Shown here: in pieces, positions 16,453 through 25,123 of the stretch
Layout: the number at the start of each line of letters is the position of its first letter
Position numbering within the stretch: position 1 is the stretch's first letter
Assembly: GCA_034927285.1 (NCBI GenBank)
Contig: JAYFQF010000004.1
Span: forward strand, 62,001 to 126,000
Direction: 5' to 3'
From: JAYFQF01 sp034927285
Lineage (GTDB): Bacteria; Bacillota; Peptococcia; DRI-13; UBA5745
DNA: 64,000 nt
Program-made: the position numbers and the translations under genes
The notes under the pieces: model-generated
Databases searched by the model: none
The model's input: the letters and a program-made list of their open reading frames with translations, nothing else
Told to the model about the DNA's origin: nothing

Positions 16453-17292
16453 ATGAACAGTAATGAAGAAGTTTATAAATACTACAAAGAGGTTCTGCCC
16501 AGAATCCATGCCCTGATGGATGGCGAGCAAGGGGTTACCCTGACTGACCGGGAGAAAATTTTAATCTATATCCCGGCTAGAAAACTGGATTTAAAAGCCT
16601 ACCCGGGCACTGAGTTAAAGGAAGGCAGCGGAATATATAAAGCGGTACATGAAAACAGGCGGGTCGCCACCAGGGTGGACCGGGCGCTTTACGGCGTCCC
16701 TTACATCGCTACGGCCAGCCCCATCCATAACGATCAGAATGAAGTGATCGGTTCCATCGCGCTGACAAAACCGGTGGACATGCAGGAAGACTTAAAGAAC
16801 ATGTCCGGCCGCCTGGATGAAACCATCACCACTCTGGCGGCAACGACCCAGGAGGTAGCGGCCCAGACCGGGGAAATTACGTCCGTATGCCAAAACCTGG
16901 CGGCTATCACAAAAGAATCCAACGGCAGGGTGCATGAAACCGATCAAATCCTGGGGTTTGTTAAAAACATCGCCAGTCAGACCAATCTCCTGGGCTTAAA
17001 CGCCGCCATCGAAGCGGCCCGGGTAGGCCAGCAGGGCCGCGGTTTTGGCGTCGTAGCCGATGAAATCCGCAATTTGGCGGCCAGCAGCAACGAATCGATC
17101 ACCAAAATCTCCGATGTGATCAAGTTTATCCAGGAGGATAGCGATCATATGGCGGAAAAGGTGGGAGAAATCAACCGAATCATCAACCAGATTTCCGAAA
17201 CCATGGCCGATGTGGCTTCCGCCCTGGAGCAGGCCGGCACCGATGTGCATAACCTGGATGAGATGGCGGATAAGCTGAACCTTTCCGAATGA
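16453..17292 (+). CDS. soluble methyl-accepting chemotaxis-type receptor
   Basis: 279 residues without any membrane segment or HAMP domain. Residues 1-110 form a small sensing region (with LYGVPYIATASPIHNDQNEV, a PAS/Cache-like beta pattern). Residues about 115-279 are a short MCP signalling coiled coil with the conserved tip, NLLGLNAAIEAARVGQQGRG followed by FGVVADEIRNLAASS. It would sit in a cytoplasmic receptor array and signal to CheW/CheA, or serve another output; no che genes are in the window. ATG 16453 is chosen (GGGGG 8 bases upstream) over GTG 16447. Its promoter is sigma-54 type, so expression needs RpoN and an activator, consistent with nutrient-conditional use. Confidence 0.88.
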   Translation: MNSNEEVYKYYKEVLPRIHALMDGEQGVTLTDREKILIYIPARKLDLKAYPGTELKEGSGIYKAVHENRRVATRVDRALYGVPYIATASPIHNDQNEVIGSIALTKPVDMQEDLKNMSGRLDETITTLAATTQEVAAQTGEITSVCQNLAAITKESNGRVHETDQILGFVKNIASQTNLLGLNAAIEAARVGQQGRGFGVVADEIRNLAASSNESITKISDVIKFIQEDSDHMAEKVGEINRIINQISETMADVASALEQAGTDVHNLDEMADKLNLSE

Positions 17293-17345
17293 TGAGCGTT
17301 TAAGAGTATTTCATATTTAAATATAAATGGACAGATTGCCGCAAT

Positions 17346-17386
17346 AAAAATCACCTCTCCGGTCATTCCCGGCGGGGTGATTTTTT
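17346..17386. terminator. intrinsic terminator after the chemoreceptor gene
   Basis: AAAAATCACC (17346-17355) pairs perfectly with GGTGATTTTT (17376-17385); inner CCGG/CCGG pairing extends the stem. T-runs on both strands make it potentially bidirectional. Confidence 0.85.
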
Positions 17387-17417
17387 CAAGCCTCAGGAAA
17401 TCAACGCAGACGGGGAT

Positions 17418-17445
17418 TTGCAGCTTTTTAAGAAAATGGTATACT
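17418..17445 (+). promoter_or_regulatory. promoter of the cardiolipin synthase gene
   Basis: TTGCAG (17418-17423), 16-bp spacer, TATACT (17440-17445), 50 bp before the start. Confidence 0.6.
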
Positions 17446-17495
17446 AGACCAATGGGTTTAAGAATTCTCAAAGCGCAAAGGAAAGGAGAAGAGAG

Positions 17496-19034
17496 ATGCG
17501 GAAAAAATGGTTCCGGCCGTTATTCAGGCGCCGGCTGATCGTGGCCATGCTTTTGATCCTCCAGATATTGGTCATGATCTACCTGGTGGTCAGCACCAGC
17601 CATAGCGCCGAATGGATCAATGCCGCCCTGACTCTGATCAGCTTTTGTGTGGTAATCTATGTGGTCAGCCGGGACAGCAATACGGATTATAAAATGAGCT
17701 GGATCATTCAGATACTGGCTTTTCCGATCTTCGGCGGCCTTTTTTACCTGGTATTTAATTTTCAGAGGTCCACCAAAAAAATGGAGGAGCGTCAAAAAGA
17801 AGTGGAGAGCAAGACCCGGGAGCTCTTCCTTTTGGCGGGGGACCGCTATGAAAAAGCCCTTGCCATCGCTCCGGAATGCCGCCCCCAGCTTTTTTATCTG
17901 CAGAATTATGCCGGCTTTCCCGTCTACCAAAAGACCCAAACCTTTTACCTGACGCCGGGAGAAGCGATGTTTGAGGCGCTGAAAACGGAACTCCGCAAAG
18001 CGGAACATTATATTTTTCTGGAGTTTTTTATTATCGAAGAAGGACTGATGTGGGATTCCATCCTGGAGATTCTGAAGGAACGGGCCGCCGCCGGCGTGGA
18101 GGTAAGGCTGATCTATGACGACATGGGATGCTTTTTTCTCCTGCCGAAAGACTATCCGGAACAGCTGGCGGCCTGCGGTATCCGCTGCACTGTGTTCAAC
18201 CCCTTCCGGCCGGTGCTTTCCGTCCTGCAAAACAACCGGGATCACCGCAAAATCGTCGCCATCGACGGTAAAGTGGCCTTTACCGGGGGGATCAACCTGG
18301 CGGATGAATATATTAATGCCATTGAAAAATACGGGCATTGGAAAGACGCCGCTATTATGCTGAAAGGGGAGGCGGCCTGGAGTTTTTCCCTGATGTTTTT
18401 GCAGATGTGGAATACCTGCAATACAGGGCAGGAGGAAGAATACCTCCGGTATTACCCCTGGCAGGAGCAAGAATGCACTGAAGCCGACGACGGCCTGGTG
18501 CAGCCCTATTGCGACAGCCCTATGGACAGGGAGAATGTGGGGGAGCAGGTTTATCTGCAGATCATTAATAATGCCAAGGACTATGTATATATCAATACGC
18601 CTTATTTGGTCATCGACGAGCTTTTGGTCTCAGCCCTTTCCCAGGCGGCCAAAAGCGGCGTGGACGTCCGGATCGTGACGCCCTACCGCTGGGACAAGAA
18701 GCTGGTACATATGACCACCCGGTCCTACTATCGTCAGCTGATCGCGGCGGGAGTGCGGATCTATGAGTACAGCAAGGGCTTCATTCATTCCAAGACCTTT
18801 GTGGCCGATGACAAAGTGGCTACGGTGGGCACGACGAACCTGGATTTCCGCAGCCTCTATCTGCATTTTGAATGCGGCACCTGGCTTTATGGCAGCCGGG
18901 CCGTCTGGCAGGTAAAGGAGGATTTCCTGGCAACCCTGGACAGCTGCCACGAAATCCAGCCAAAGGACTGCTGCAACAGCTTTTTGATGCAGCTGGTCCA
19001 GGATGTGCTGCGTCTGTTTGCTCCGCTGATGTAG
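17496..19034 (+). CDS. cls: cardiolipin synthase (phospholipase D type)
   Basis: 512 residues. Two N-terminal membrane helices (about residues 13-33 and 40-58) and a PLDc_N-type segment are followed by two PLD domains, each with an HKD motif: DHRKIVAIDGKVAFTGGIN (about residue 250) and HSKTFVADDKVATVGTTN (about residue 430). It joins two phosphatidylglycerol molecules to cardiolipin plus glycerol at the inner face of the cytoplasmic membrane. Start ATG 17496 has AAAGGAG upstream. It is a single gene with its own promoter, ending near a long inverted repeat shared with the convergent methionine synthase gene. Confidence 0.95.
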   Translation: MRKKWFRPLFRRRLIVAMLLILQILVMIYLVVSTSHSAEWINAALTLISFCVVIYVVSRDSNTDYKMSWIIQILAFPIFGGLFYLVFNFQRSTKKMEERQKEVESKTRELFLLAGDRYEKALAIAPECRPQLFYLQNYAGFPVYQKTQTFYLTPGEAMFEALKTELRKAEHYIFLEFFIIEEGLMWDSILEILKERAAAGVEVRLIYDDMGCFFLLPKDYPEQLAACGIRCTVFNPFRPVLSVLQNNRDHRKIVAIDGKVAFTGGINLADEYINAIEKYGHWKDAAIMLKGEAAWSFSLMFLQMWNTCNTGQEEEYLRYYPWQEQECTEADDGLVQPYCDSPMDRENVGEQVYLQIINNAKDYVYINTPYLVIDELLVSALSQAAKSGVDVRIVTPYRWDKKLVHMTTRSYYRQLIAAGVRIYEYSKGFIHSKTFVADDKVATVGTTNLDFRSLYLHFECGTWLYGSRAVWQVKEDFLATLDSCHEIQPKDCCNSFLMQLVQDVLRLFAPLM

Positions 19035-19088
19035 GATCCGGCAGCCTGATCCTTAATTTTATTGGGCTCGAAGCGGCCCAAAGAGATA

Positions 19089-19149
19089 AAATGCTCCCGG
19101 CAAAGCCCAGACGGTTTAACTTCGTCTGGCGGCTTTGCCGGGAGCATTT
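19089..19149. repeat. long near-perfect inverted repeat between convergent genes
   Basis: The 19-base arm at 19089-19107 (AAATGCTCCCGGCAAAGCC) is the exact reverse complement of 19131-19149; inside, AGACG (19109-19113) pairs with CGTCT (19123-19127). The structure is a 61-base extended hairpin without a T-run. It may end both transcripts or be a dispersed palindromic repeat. The core GGCTTTGCCGG recurs at 19192-19202. Confidence 0.8.
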
Positions 19150-19218
19150 CAGATTTAAAGCGATCTGTGGCCGGTTTGGCGATCCCTCAGGCTTTGCCGG
19201 CAGGCCCCGGATCAAGGG

Positions 19219-21741
19219 TCAGTCCAGCAGGCGGCGGATGATGTGATGCGCCTCGGCGGCATCCTTTACGTAAGCGTCGGCGCCGATGGAGTCGGCGTAA
19301 TCCTTGGTCAGCACCGCGCCGCCCACGATAACGCTGACCGGCAGGTGCTCCTTGCGGATCTCTTCGATAATGGGAGCCATCTCCGTCATGGTGGTGGTCA
19401 TCAGGGCCGACAGTCCCAGCACCTGGGCCTGATGTTCTTTTACCGCGTCGATGAATTGCCGGGAAGGGACATTCTTGCCCAGATCCACGATCTGATAGCC
19501 ATAGCTTTCCAACAGAGCTTTTACGATATTTTTTCCGATGTCATGGACATCCCCCGCCACAGCTCCCAGCACCACAGTTTCCCGGATCTGGGGCGCTTCC
19601 GAGGGCAGGGCTTTCTTCAGGTAATCGAAGGCGCAGCGGGCGCCGTCGGCGGTCAAAAGCAGCTGTGGCAGGAAGGTTTCCCCCTTGGCAAAGCTGTCGC
19701 CGGAAATCTCCAGGGCAGGGATAACGGCCTGAGCCACCAACTCCAGGAAGTTGCGGCTGGGCAGGAGTTTTTCGATCTGCTCCGGGATGACTTCTTCATT
19801 GCCGTTCAGGATGGCCTGCTGCAGTTCCAGAAGCTGTCCTTTCAAGGCCGGCGGGGTATCCTCGGGGATCGCTCCCGCCCCGGTTTTGCCGCCGCCGCCG
19901 GCAAGAGTGGCCTCCATGGCCTCCACAATGGCTTTGGGATTGGCGGAAGCTTTCGGCCGGGCCAGGGATTGGGCAGCCTCTTCCGCCGCCAGGGCTTCCT
20001 CCCGTTTGGTTTGCTGGATATAACGCAGACCGTGGGGATCCCGGCCGGACAACATGGCCCCCGCCGCCAGGGTTTGCCGGATGCCGGCATCCAGCGGGTT
20101 GGCGATGACGGCGTCCAGTCCGGCCTCCAGGGCCTGGGCTAAAAAAGCCTGGTTCAGCCAGGGCCTTTTGGGCAGGCCGTGAGAAATATTGCTTAAGCCC
20201 AGAACAGTCACCAGGCCCAGCTCTTCTTTTACCAAGCGGATGGCTTTCAGGGTTTCCCGGGACAGGGCCGGATCGGTGGCGCAGGACATGACCAGGCAGT
20301 CGATATAGACGTCTTCTTTGGCGATTCCGTATTCCAGAGCCTTGTCAAGAATCCGTCGGGCAATGGCCAGCCGGCCCTCTGCCTTATCCGGGATGCCCCT
20401 GCTGTCCAGGGTAAGACCCAGGACGGCGGCGCCGTATTGTTTGGCTAAAGGCAGGATCTTTTCCAGGCTGCCGGCCTCTCCGTTTACGGAATTGATCAAA
20501 GCCTTGCCCTGGAAATGGATCAGCGCCTGTTCAAGAGCAAGGGGGTTGACGGAGTCGATGACCAGCGGGCAATCCAGAATCTGCTGTAAGCGGTAAGAAG
20601 TGCGCAGCAGGTCATTTACCTCGTCGCCGCCGGCCATGCCGGCGTTCACATCCAAAAGGTCCGCTCCCGCATGGATCTGTTTGACCCCTTCCTGAATCAG
20701 CGGGCTGTAGTTGCCCTCCAGAAGAGCTTCGGCCAGGGTTTTCCTGGCGGTGGGATTAATCCGCTCGCCGATCAGCCGGGGCGGAAAGCCGTTCCCCAGA
20801 AAAATAGTTTTGGAACGGGAAGAGAGGGTAGAGGAGGGCTGCGGCGGTTCCAGAACCTTCAGGCCGTCCCGGATTGCCGCCTCCACTTTACGGGTGATGG
20901 CTTTGGTATGCTCCGGCGTGCTGCCGCAGCAGCTGCCGATATAACGGACCCCCAGCTCCAGCATCATGGGGACGAAATCGGCCATTTCTTCAGGCGACAT
21001 GGGAAAGACGGATTTGCCTTCCGTTAAGACCGGCAGTCCGGCGTTTGGTTCCACCAAAAGGGGCAGGCTGCAGGTCTTCCGGTAGCTGTCCAGGACGGAC
21101 AGCATTTCCTCAGGGCCAAAGCCGCAGTTTACGCCCAGCATATCCGCGCCCAGGGCGGTAAAGATCGAAGCCGCCGTTACCGGATCGGTGCCGGTCAGGG
21201 TTCGCAGGTTCAGGTCGTAAGTCAGGGAAACGGCCACCGGCAAAGAGGTAACGTCCCTGGCCGCCAGATAGGCGGCCCTGGCCTCACCCAGATCGGAAAA
21301 GGTCTGTAAATAGATCATATCGGCCCCGGCCAGGGACAAGGCCTGAATCTGTTCGGCAAATACCTCTTTCAGTTCCAGAAAAGGCACTGTTCCCACGGGG
21401 CGGGGAAACTGGCCGGTGGGACCCACGAGCCCGGCCACAAACCCCTGGGGCCCCGCGGCTTCCCTGGCCAGCTTCACAGCCAGGGTGTTTATCTCCCGAA
21501 CCTTGTCCTGACAATGGAATTCGGTCAGCTTCAGGCGGTTGGCGCCGAAAGTGTTGGTTTCGATGATCTGTGCCCCGGCTTTGGCATAGGAAATCTGGAT
21601 ATCCAAAATCCGTTGGGGGTCCTCCAGCATCAATACCTCGGGACTGCCGCCGGCGGGAAGGCCCTGGGACTGCAGCATAGTGCCCATAGCGCCGTCGGCT
21701 ACCAATACCTGTTGTTGAAACGCTTCCATGATCTGATACAT
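19219..21741 (-). CDS. metH: cobalamin-dependent methionine synthase without reactivation domain
   Basis: 840 residues. The homocysteine-binding barrel (residues about 5-300) has the zinc ligands in GVNCGFGPEE and GSCCGSTPEH; the pterin-binding barrel (about 325-580) contains GERINPTARK and DVNAGMAGG; a helical cap and a Rossmann B12-binding domain (about 620-840) carry the cobalamin ligand motif DVHDIGKN. It transfers the methyl of methyl-tetrahydrofolate to homocysteine through methylcobalamin. E. coli MetH has about 1227 residues; the C-terminal AdoMet-binding reactivation domain is absent, so another protein must rescue cob(II)alamin. I take ATG 21741, eight bases after GGAGG, over the in-frame TTG 21756. 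It is a lone minus-strand gene. Confidence 0.95.
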   Translation of the reverse strand: MYQIMEAFQQQVLVADGAMGTMLQSQGLPAGGSPEVLMLEDPQRILDIQISYAKAGAQIIETNTFGANRLKLTEFHCQDKVREINTLAVKLAREAAGPQGFVAGLVGPTGQFPRPVGTVPFLELKEVFAEQIQALSLAGADMIYLQTFSDLGEARAAYLAARDVTSLPVAVSLTYDLNLRTLTGTDPVTAASIFTALGADMLGVNCGFGPEEMLSVLDSYRKTCSLPLLVEPNAGLPVLTEGKSVFPMSPEEMADFVPMMLELGVRYIGSCCGSTPEHTKAITRKVEAAIRDGLKVLEPPQPSSTLSSRSKTIFLGNGFPPRLIGERINPTARKTLAEALLEGNYSPLIQEGVKQIHAGADLLDVNAGMAGGDEVNDLLRTSYRLQQILDCPLVIDSVNPLALEQALIHFQGKALINSVNGEAGSLEKILPLAKQYGAAVLGLTLDSRGIPDKAEGRLAIARRILDKALEYGIAKEDVYIDCLVMSCATDPALSRETLKAIRLVKEELGLVTVLGLSNISHGLPKRPWLNQAFLAQALEAGLDAVIANPLDAGIRQTLAAGAMLSGRDPHGLRYIQQTKREEALAAEEAAQSLARPKASANPKAIVEAMEATLAGGGGKTGAGAIPEDTPPALKGQLLELQQAILNGNEEVIPEQIEKLLPSRNFLELVAQAVIPALEISGDSFAKGETFLPQLLLTADGARCAFDYLKKALPSEAPQIRETVVLGAVAGDVHDIGKNIVKALLESYGYQIVDLGKNVPSRQFIDAVKEHQAQVLGLSALMTTTMTEMAPIIEEIRKEHLPVSVIVGGAVLTKDYADSIGADAYVKDAAEAHHIIRRLLD

Positions 21742-21783
21742 CACTAATGCCTCCAAAATCTCTGATTCAACAATTTTAACAGA

Positions 21784-21866
21784 AAAAGCCCGTCAGCGAA
21801 AGTGGAAAGTTGATCATTTAGCCTTTTTGGCCGGTTTTTTGCCGTAATGCCGGGATGTTGACGGGC
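21784..21866 (-). promoter_or_regulatory. possible attenuator hairpin in the metH leader
   Basis: Read on the minus strand, GCCCGTCA (21866-21859) can pair with TGACGGGC (21796-21789), immediately followed by TTTTTC, about 40 bases before the metH ribosome site. The 62 bases between contain shorter CCGG/GGCC stems. It looks like a terminator whose 5' arm could be sequestered. I do not recognise an S-box or cobalamin-box consensus, and the promoter is unclear. Confidence 0.35.
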
Positions 21867-21995
21867 CTGGCATATTCCGGCGCCGGCCGAGTATATATAA
21901 AGAAAGTGCCGGCGTCGCAGACGGCGGCGGCACGACGGCGGTGGGACAAAGCTGCTGATCCAATGTGGGCAAAGAAGCCGGTGGGGGAGAGGGTT

Positions 21996-22967
21996 ATGGT
22001 GAGAATACAAAACAGAAATCAAAACAGCGGCGGTGATTATACCAAAAGCCACAGCCGGCGGATGTTCCGCAGAGGGGATTTTGGCTGGAACGGTCCGGGA
22101 GGCAGGGGGAACGTCTCTTATCAATACCACCGCAGCGCCAAACGCCGGCTGGTGATTCAGTCGGCCATAAGCCTGGTTATTTTCCTGACGATCATCGCCG
22201 TATTTACCTGGCCCGGCGCCGGCATGGCAAAAGCCAGGGCGGTAATCCGCAATTATTTGGTGGAAGATTACGGGATGACGCCGGTATTTAATTTTGTGGA
22301 TACCGTGATGGCCTGGGGAAATTCCCTGGACTGGAACGAGGATATGCCAAACGGCCGGGCCTCCCTGGGCAGCTTGCCTGAAGGCAGCAGGCCTCCGTCC
22401 TCTCAGGTAACCTTGCCGGCGGACGGCAGAGTTTTGCCTGCGGCGGGTGACGAGGACCAGGGGACGGCAGGGGAGGAAAGCCTTACCGCCCGTATTACCG
22501 GCGGCGGCGATTGGCTGGAAGACAGCCTGGCGGTATCCGCAGAAACCGGAGGGGAAGAGGGCGCCGCCGCAGGTCTTTGGATTGAAACGGCCCCCGAAGG
22601 CCTGATCCGGGCGGCCATGGCCGGCACGGTCACCGCCGCGGTCCGGGAGGATACGGGGCTTTATTGCCTTGAACTGGCCTGCGGAGAAGGCTGGAGCTTC
22701 CGTTACAGTCATTTGGACAGCTTGGCCGTGGCGGAAGGCGCGGCAGTGGAACAGGGGGCGGAATTGGGACGAGCCGGTAAAAGCAGCCCGGCCGTCAAGA
22801 GTAACGGGACTTCCTCCGGCGGCGCTTCCGGCGTCCAGGAGGGGACAGCTCAGTCCGGAGCGGATGGCGCCGCCGGCATGGCTGAGGAGAGCAGCAAAGT
22901 CTGTGTGCAAGTATATTATAACGGCGGCGCCATCGACCCCATCTCCTTTTTCCTGGGGGGGCTTTGA
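21996..22967 (+). CDS. SpoIVFA-like membrane protein with degenerate M23 (LytM) domain
   Basis: 323 residues. A basic cytoplasmic N-terminus of about 50 residues is followed by one membrane helix (RLVIQSAISLVIFLTIIAVF, about 50-70), then a long extracytoplasmic part. The last 130 residues follow the M23/LytM order: AMAGTVTAAV, YSHLDSL, AVEQGAELGRAG, and a final strand VQVYYNGGAIDPISFF. The strand that carries HLHFE in active peptidases reads KVCVQVYY, so the catalytic His pair is missing and the domain is probably structural. A low-complexity Ser/Gly/Ala insert precedes it. Position upstream of the rplU-prp-rpmA-obg block is that of spoIVFA. ATG 21996 follows GGGGGAGAGGG. SpoIIQ is the alternative. 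Confidence 0.65.
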   Translation: MVRIQNRNQNSGGDYTKSHSRRMFRRGDFGWNGPGGRGNVSYQYHRSAKRRLVIQSAISLVIFLTIIAVFTWPGAGMAKARAVIRNYLVEDYGMTPVFNFVDTVMAWGNSLDWNEDMPNGRASLGSLPEGSRPPSSQVTLPADGRVLPAAGDEDQGTAGEESLTARITGGGDWLEDSLAVSAETGGEEGAAAGLWIETAPEGLIRAAMAGTVTAAVREDTGLYCLELACGEGWSFRYSHLDSLAVAEGAAVEQGAELGRAGKSSPAVKSNGTSSGGASGVQEGTAQSGADGAAGMAEESSKVCVQVYYNGGAIDPISFFLGGL

Positions 22968-22979
22968 ACCGTCTGCGGC

Positions 22980-23019
22980 GCCGGCCATAGCGGCCGGCAA
23001 AGGCTTTTTTTGCCGGGCC
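22980..23019 (+). terminator. terminator-like hairpins after the SpoIVFA-like gene
   Basis: GCCGGCC (22980-22986) pairs with GGCCGGC (22992-22998), ahead of TTTTTT at 23005. The second arm can instead pair forward (GGCCGGCAAA 22992-23001 with TTTGCCGGGCC 23009-23019), so two structures compete. Confidence 0.5.
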
Positions 23020-23137
23020 TTACGGAAAAAGGGAGAAATGTTTTATTGCAATAACTGCCGGCAAAGGATATTATGATAAAGGGATTTTTACGCTTAAACA
23101 GGCAAAAAAACCAGAAAATCTGCCGGGAGGGCCTTCA

Positions 23138-25123
23138 TTGCAAAATCCGATGGTAAATGGAAAAACCGCCGTAGCGCCGTTTTTGGAATCGGTGACCAAG
23201 CCCCAGCGCTATCTGGGCGGCGAATATAACGAAATCAGAAAAGACTGGGATGGGGTCGAATGCCGCTTCCTTTTCGGCTTTCCCGACGTCTATGAGGTGG
23301 GGATGTCCCACCTGGGGCTGCAGATTCTCTATGAAGCGGTGAACCGGGAGCCGGAATTATTGATGGAGCGCACCTTCAGTCCCTGGGTGGACCTGGAGGA
23401 AATCATGGTCCGGGAGAACCTGCCCCTTTACGGGCTGGAGTCCGGCCGGCCGGTGCGGGATTACGACTGCATAGGGTTTACGCTTCAGCACGAAATGTGC
23501 TACACCAACGTACTGAATATGCTGCGCCTGGGCGGCGTGCCTTTGTATGCCCGGGATCGGGGGCCAAAAGACCTTTTGGTGATCGCCGGGGGCCCTTGCG
23601 CCTCCAACGTGGAACCGTTGGCGCCGTTTTTGGACGCGGTGGTGCTGGGTGAAGGGGAACTGCTTCTGCCTCAGCTGCTGAAAGTTCTTGGCCGGCATAA
23701 AAAAAGCGCCGGCGGCCTGGTCCGGCGGGAGGAGATTTTACCGGAGCTGGCAAAAATGCAGGGGATCTATGTCCCGTCTTTGTATGAAATGACTTACGCT
23801 CAGGAAGCCGGCCAAAGCGATGCCCCGGGAGACGGCGGGACGGGGGAGGCCGGTAAAGAGCCTGGTACGGCCGGGGAAGACAGGCCCCTGGGATTAAGCC
23901 CCTTGCTGACCTCCATCCGGCCCAGGGCCGGCGCTCCCGGCCGGGTCAGAAAAGCCCGCCTGAAAGAACTGGAAGGGGCGGTATTTCCCGAGCGGCCCAT
24001 TGTGCCCTATATCGAGGTGGTCCATGACCGGATGATGCTGGAGATTTTGCGGGGCTGCACCAGGGGCTGCCGTTTTTGTCAGGCCGGCATGATTTACCGG
24101 CCGGTGCGGGAGCGCTCCGCCGGGGCCCTGGCCTGTCAGGCCAGGACCATCAAAACCAATACCGGTCACAACGAGATCTCTTTGACCTCTTTGTCCAGCT
24201 CTGATCACAGCTGCATAAAAGAACTGGTGGAAACCCTGGTGGCGGAGTTTCAGGAGGATCAGATCAGCGTGTCCCTGCCTTCCTTGCGGGCCAATCATTT
24301 TTCCGTGGGGCTGGCGGAGGAAATCCAGAAGGTGCGCCGTACCGGCTTTACCTTCGCGCCGGAGGCCGGCAGCCAGAGAATGCGGGATATCATCAATAAA
24401 GGCGTAACGGAAGAAGCCCTGTTAAATACGATTTTCAAGGCGGTATCCGCCGGCTGGACCCAGATCAAGCTTTATTTCATGATCGGCTTGCCCGGCGAAA
24501 CCCTGGAGGACGTGGCCGCCATCGCCCGCCTCTGTGAAAAGGTGGTGCGTCAGGGCACCCAGGTATTGCGGGAACAGGGGGGCAGAGGCGCCCTGACGGT
24601 TACCGCCAGTGTGTCAAATTTCGTGCCCAAGGCCCATACGCCTTTTCAGTGGGTGGGACAAGCTTCCCTGGCGGAGCTGCGTCAGCGGCAGCAGTACCTG
24701 CGCCAGGAGATCCGTGACCGCCGCATACGCTATACTTACCACGACGCCTTCACCAGCGTGCTGGAGGCGGCGTTTGCCCGGGGCGGCCGGGAGCTGGCTC
24801 CTGTCCTGGTTAAGGCCCTGGATAAAGGCTGCCGCTTTGACAGCTGGTCGGAGCATTTCCGGCCCAAGACCTGGCGGGAGGCCTTTGAGGAGGCGGGCTG
24901 GGATCTGGAGGCTATCGCCGCCCGGTCCTATGGCCTGGAGGATGTTTTGCCCTGGGATCATTTGGACTACGGCGTGGATCCCCGGTATTTGAAACAGGAA
25001 TACGCCAGGGCCCTGGAGGAAAAGCTGACCGGCGACTGCCGCTATCACGGCTGCAGCGGCTGCGGGGTCTGCAATGAAAAAGAGGGCGGCTTGGTCCTGT
25101 ACGGGGAGGCGGTGGATCAGTGA
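23138..25123 (+). CDS. TIGR03960-family B12-binding-domain radical SAM protein
   Basis: 661 residues. An N-terminal region resembling a cobalamin-binding Rossmann domain (GFPDVYEVGMSHLGLQILYE; LLVIAGGPCASNVEPL) precedes the radical SAM core with CxxxCxxC as CTRGCRFC at about residue 308. The C-terminus carries a cysteine cluster, CRYHGCSGCGVC, perhaps a second metal site. Family members nearly always occur, as here, directly upstream of a TIGR03936 gene and near RNase G and rplU in Clostridia; the substrate is unknown, and a role in RNA or ribosome modification is suggested only by context. TTG 23138 lies 7 bases after GGGAGG. It overlaps the next gene by 4 bases. Confidence 0.92.
   Translation: MQNPMVNGKTAVAPFLESVTKPQRYLGGEYNEIRKDWDGVECRFLFGFPDVYEVGMSHLGLQILYEAVNREPELLMERTFSPWVDLEEIMVRENLPLYGLESGRPVRDYDCIGFTLQHEMCYTNVLNMLRLGGVPLYARDRGPKDLLVIAGGPCASNVEPLAPFLDAVVLGEGELLLPQLLKVLGRHKKSAGGLVRREEILPELAKMQGIYVPSLYEMTYAQEAGQSDAPGDGGTGEAGKEPGTAGEDRPLGLSPLLTSIRPRAGAPGRVRKARLKELEGAVFPERPIVPYIEVVHDRMMLEILRGCTRGCRFCQAGMIYRPVRERSAGALACQARTIKTNTGHNEISLTSLSSSDHSCIKELVETLVAEFQEDQISVSLPSLRANHFSVGLAEEIQKVRRTGFTFAPEAGSQRMRDIINKGVTEEALLNTIFKAVSAGWTQIKLYFMIGLPGETLEDVAAIARLCEKVVRQGTQVLREQGGRGALTVTASVSNFVPKAHTPFQWVGQASLAELRQRQQYLRQEIRDRRIRYTYHDAFTSVLEAAFARGGRELAPVLVKALDKGCRFDSWSEHFRPKTWREAFEEAGWDLEAIAARSYGLEDVLPWDHLDYGVDPRYLKQEYARALEEKLTGDCRYHGCSGCGVCNEKEGGLVLYGEAVDQ

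Noticed and set aside
23800..25048. Several minus-strand frames across the TIGR03960 gene
   Set aside because: All overlap the certain radical SAM gene and lack ribosome sites or domains.
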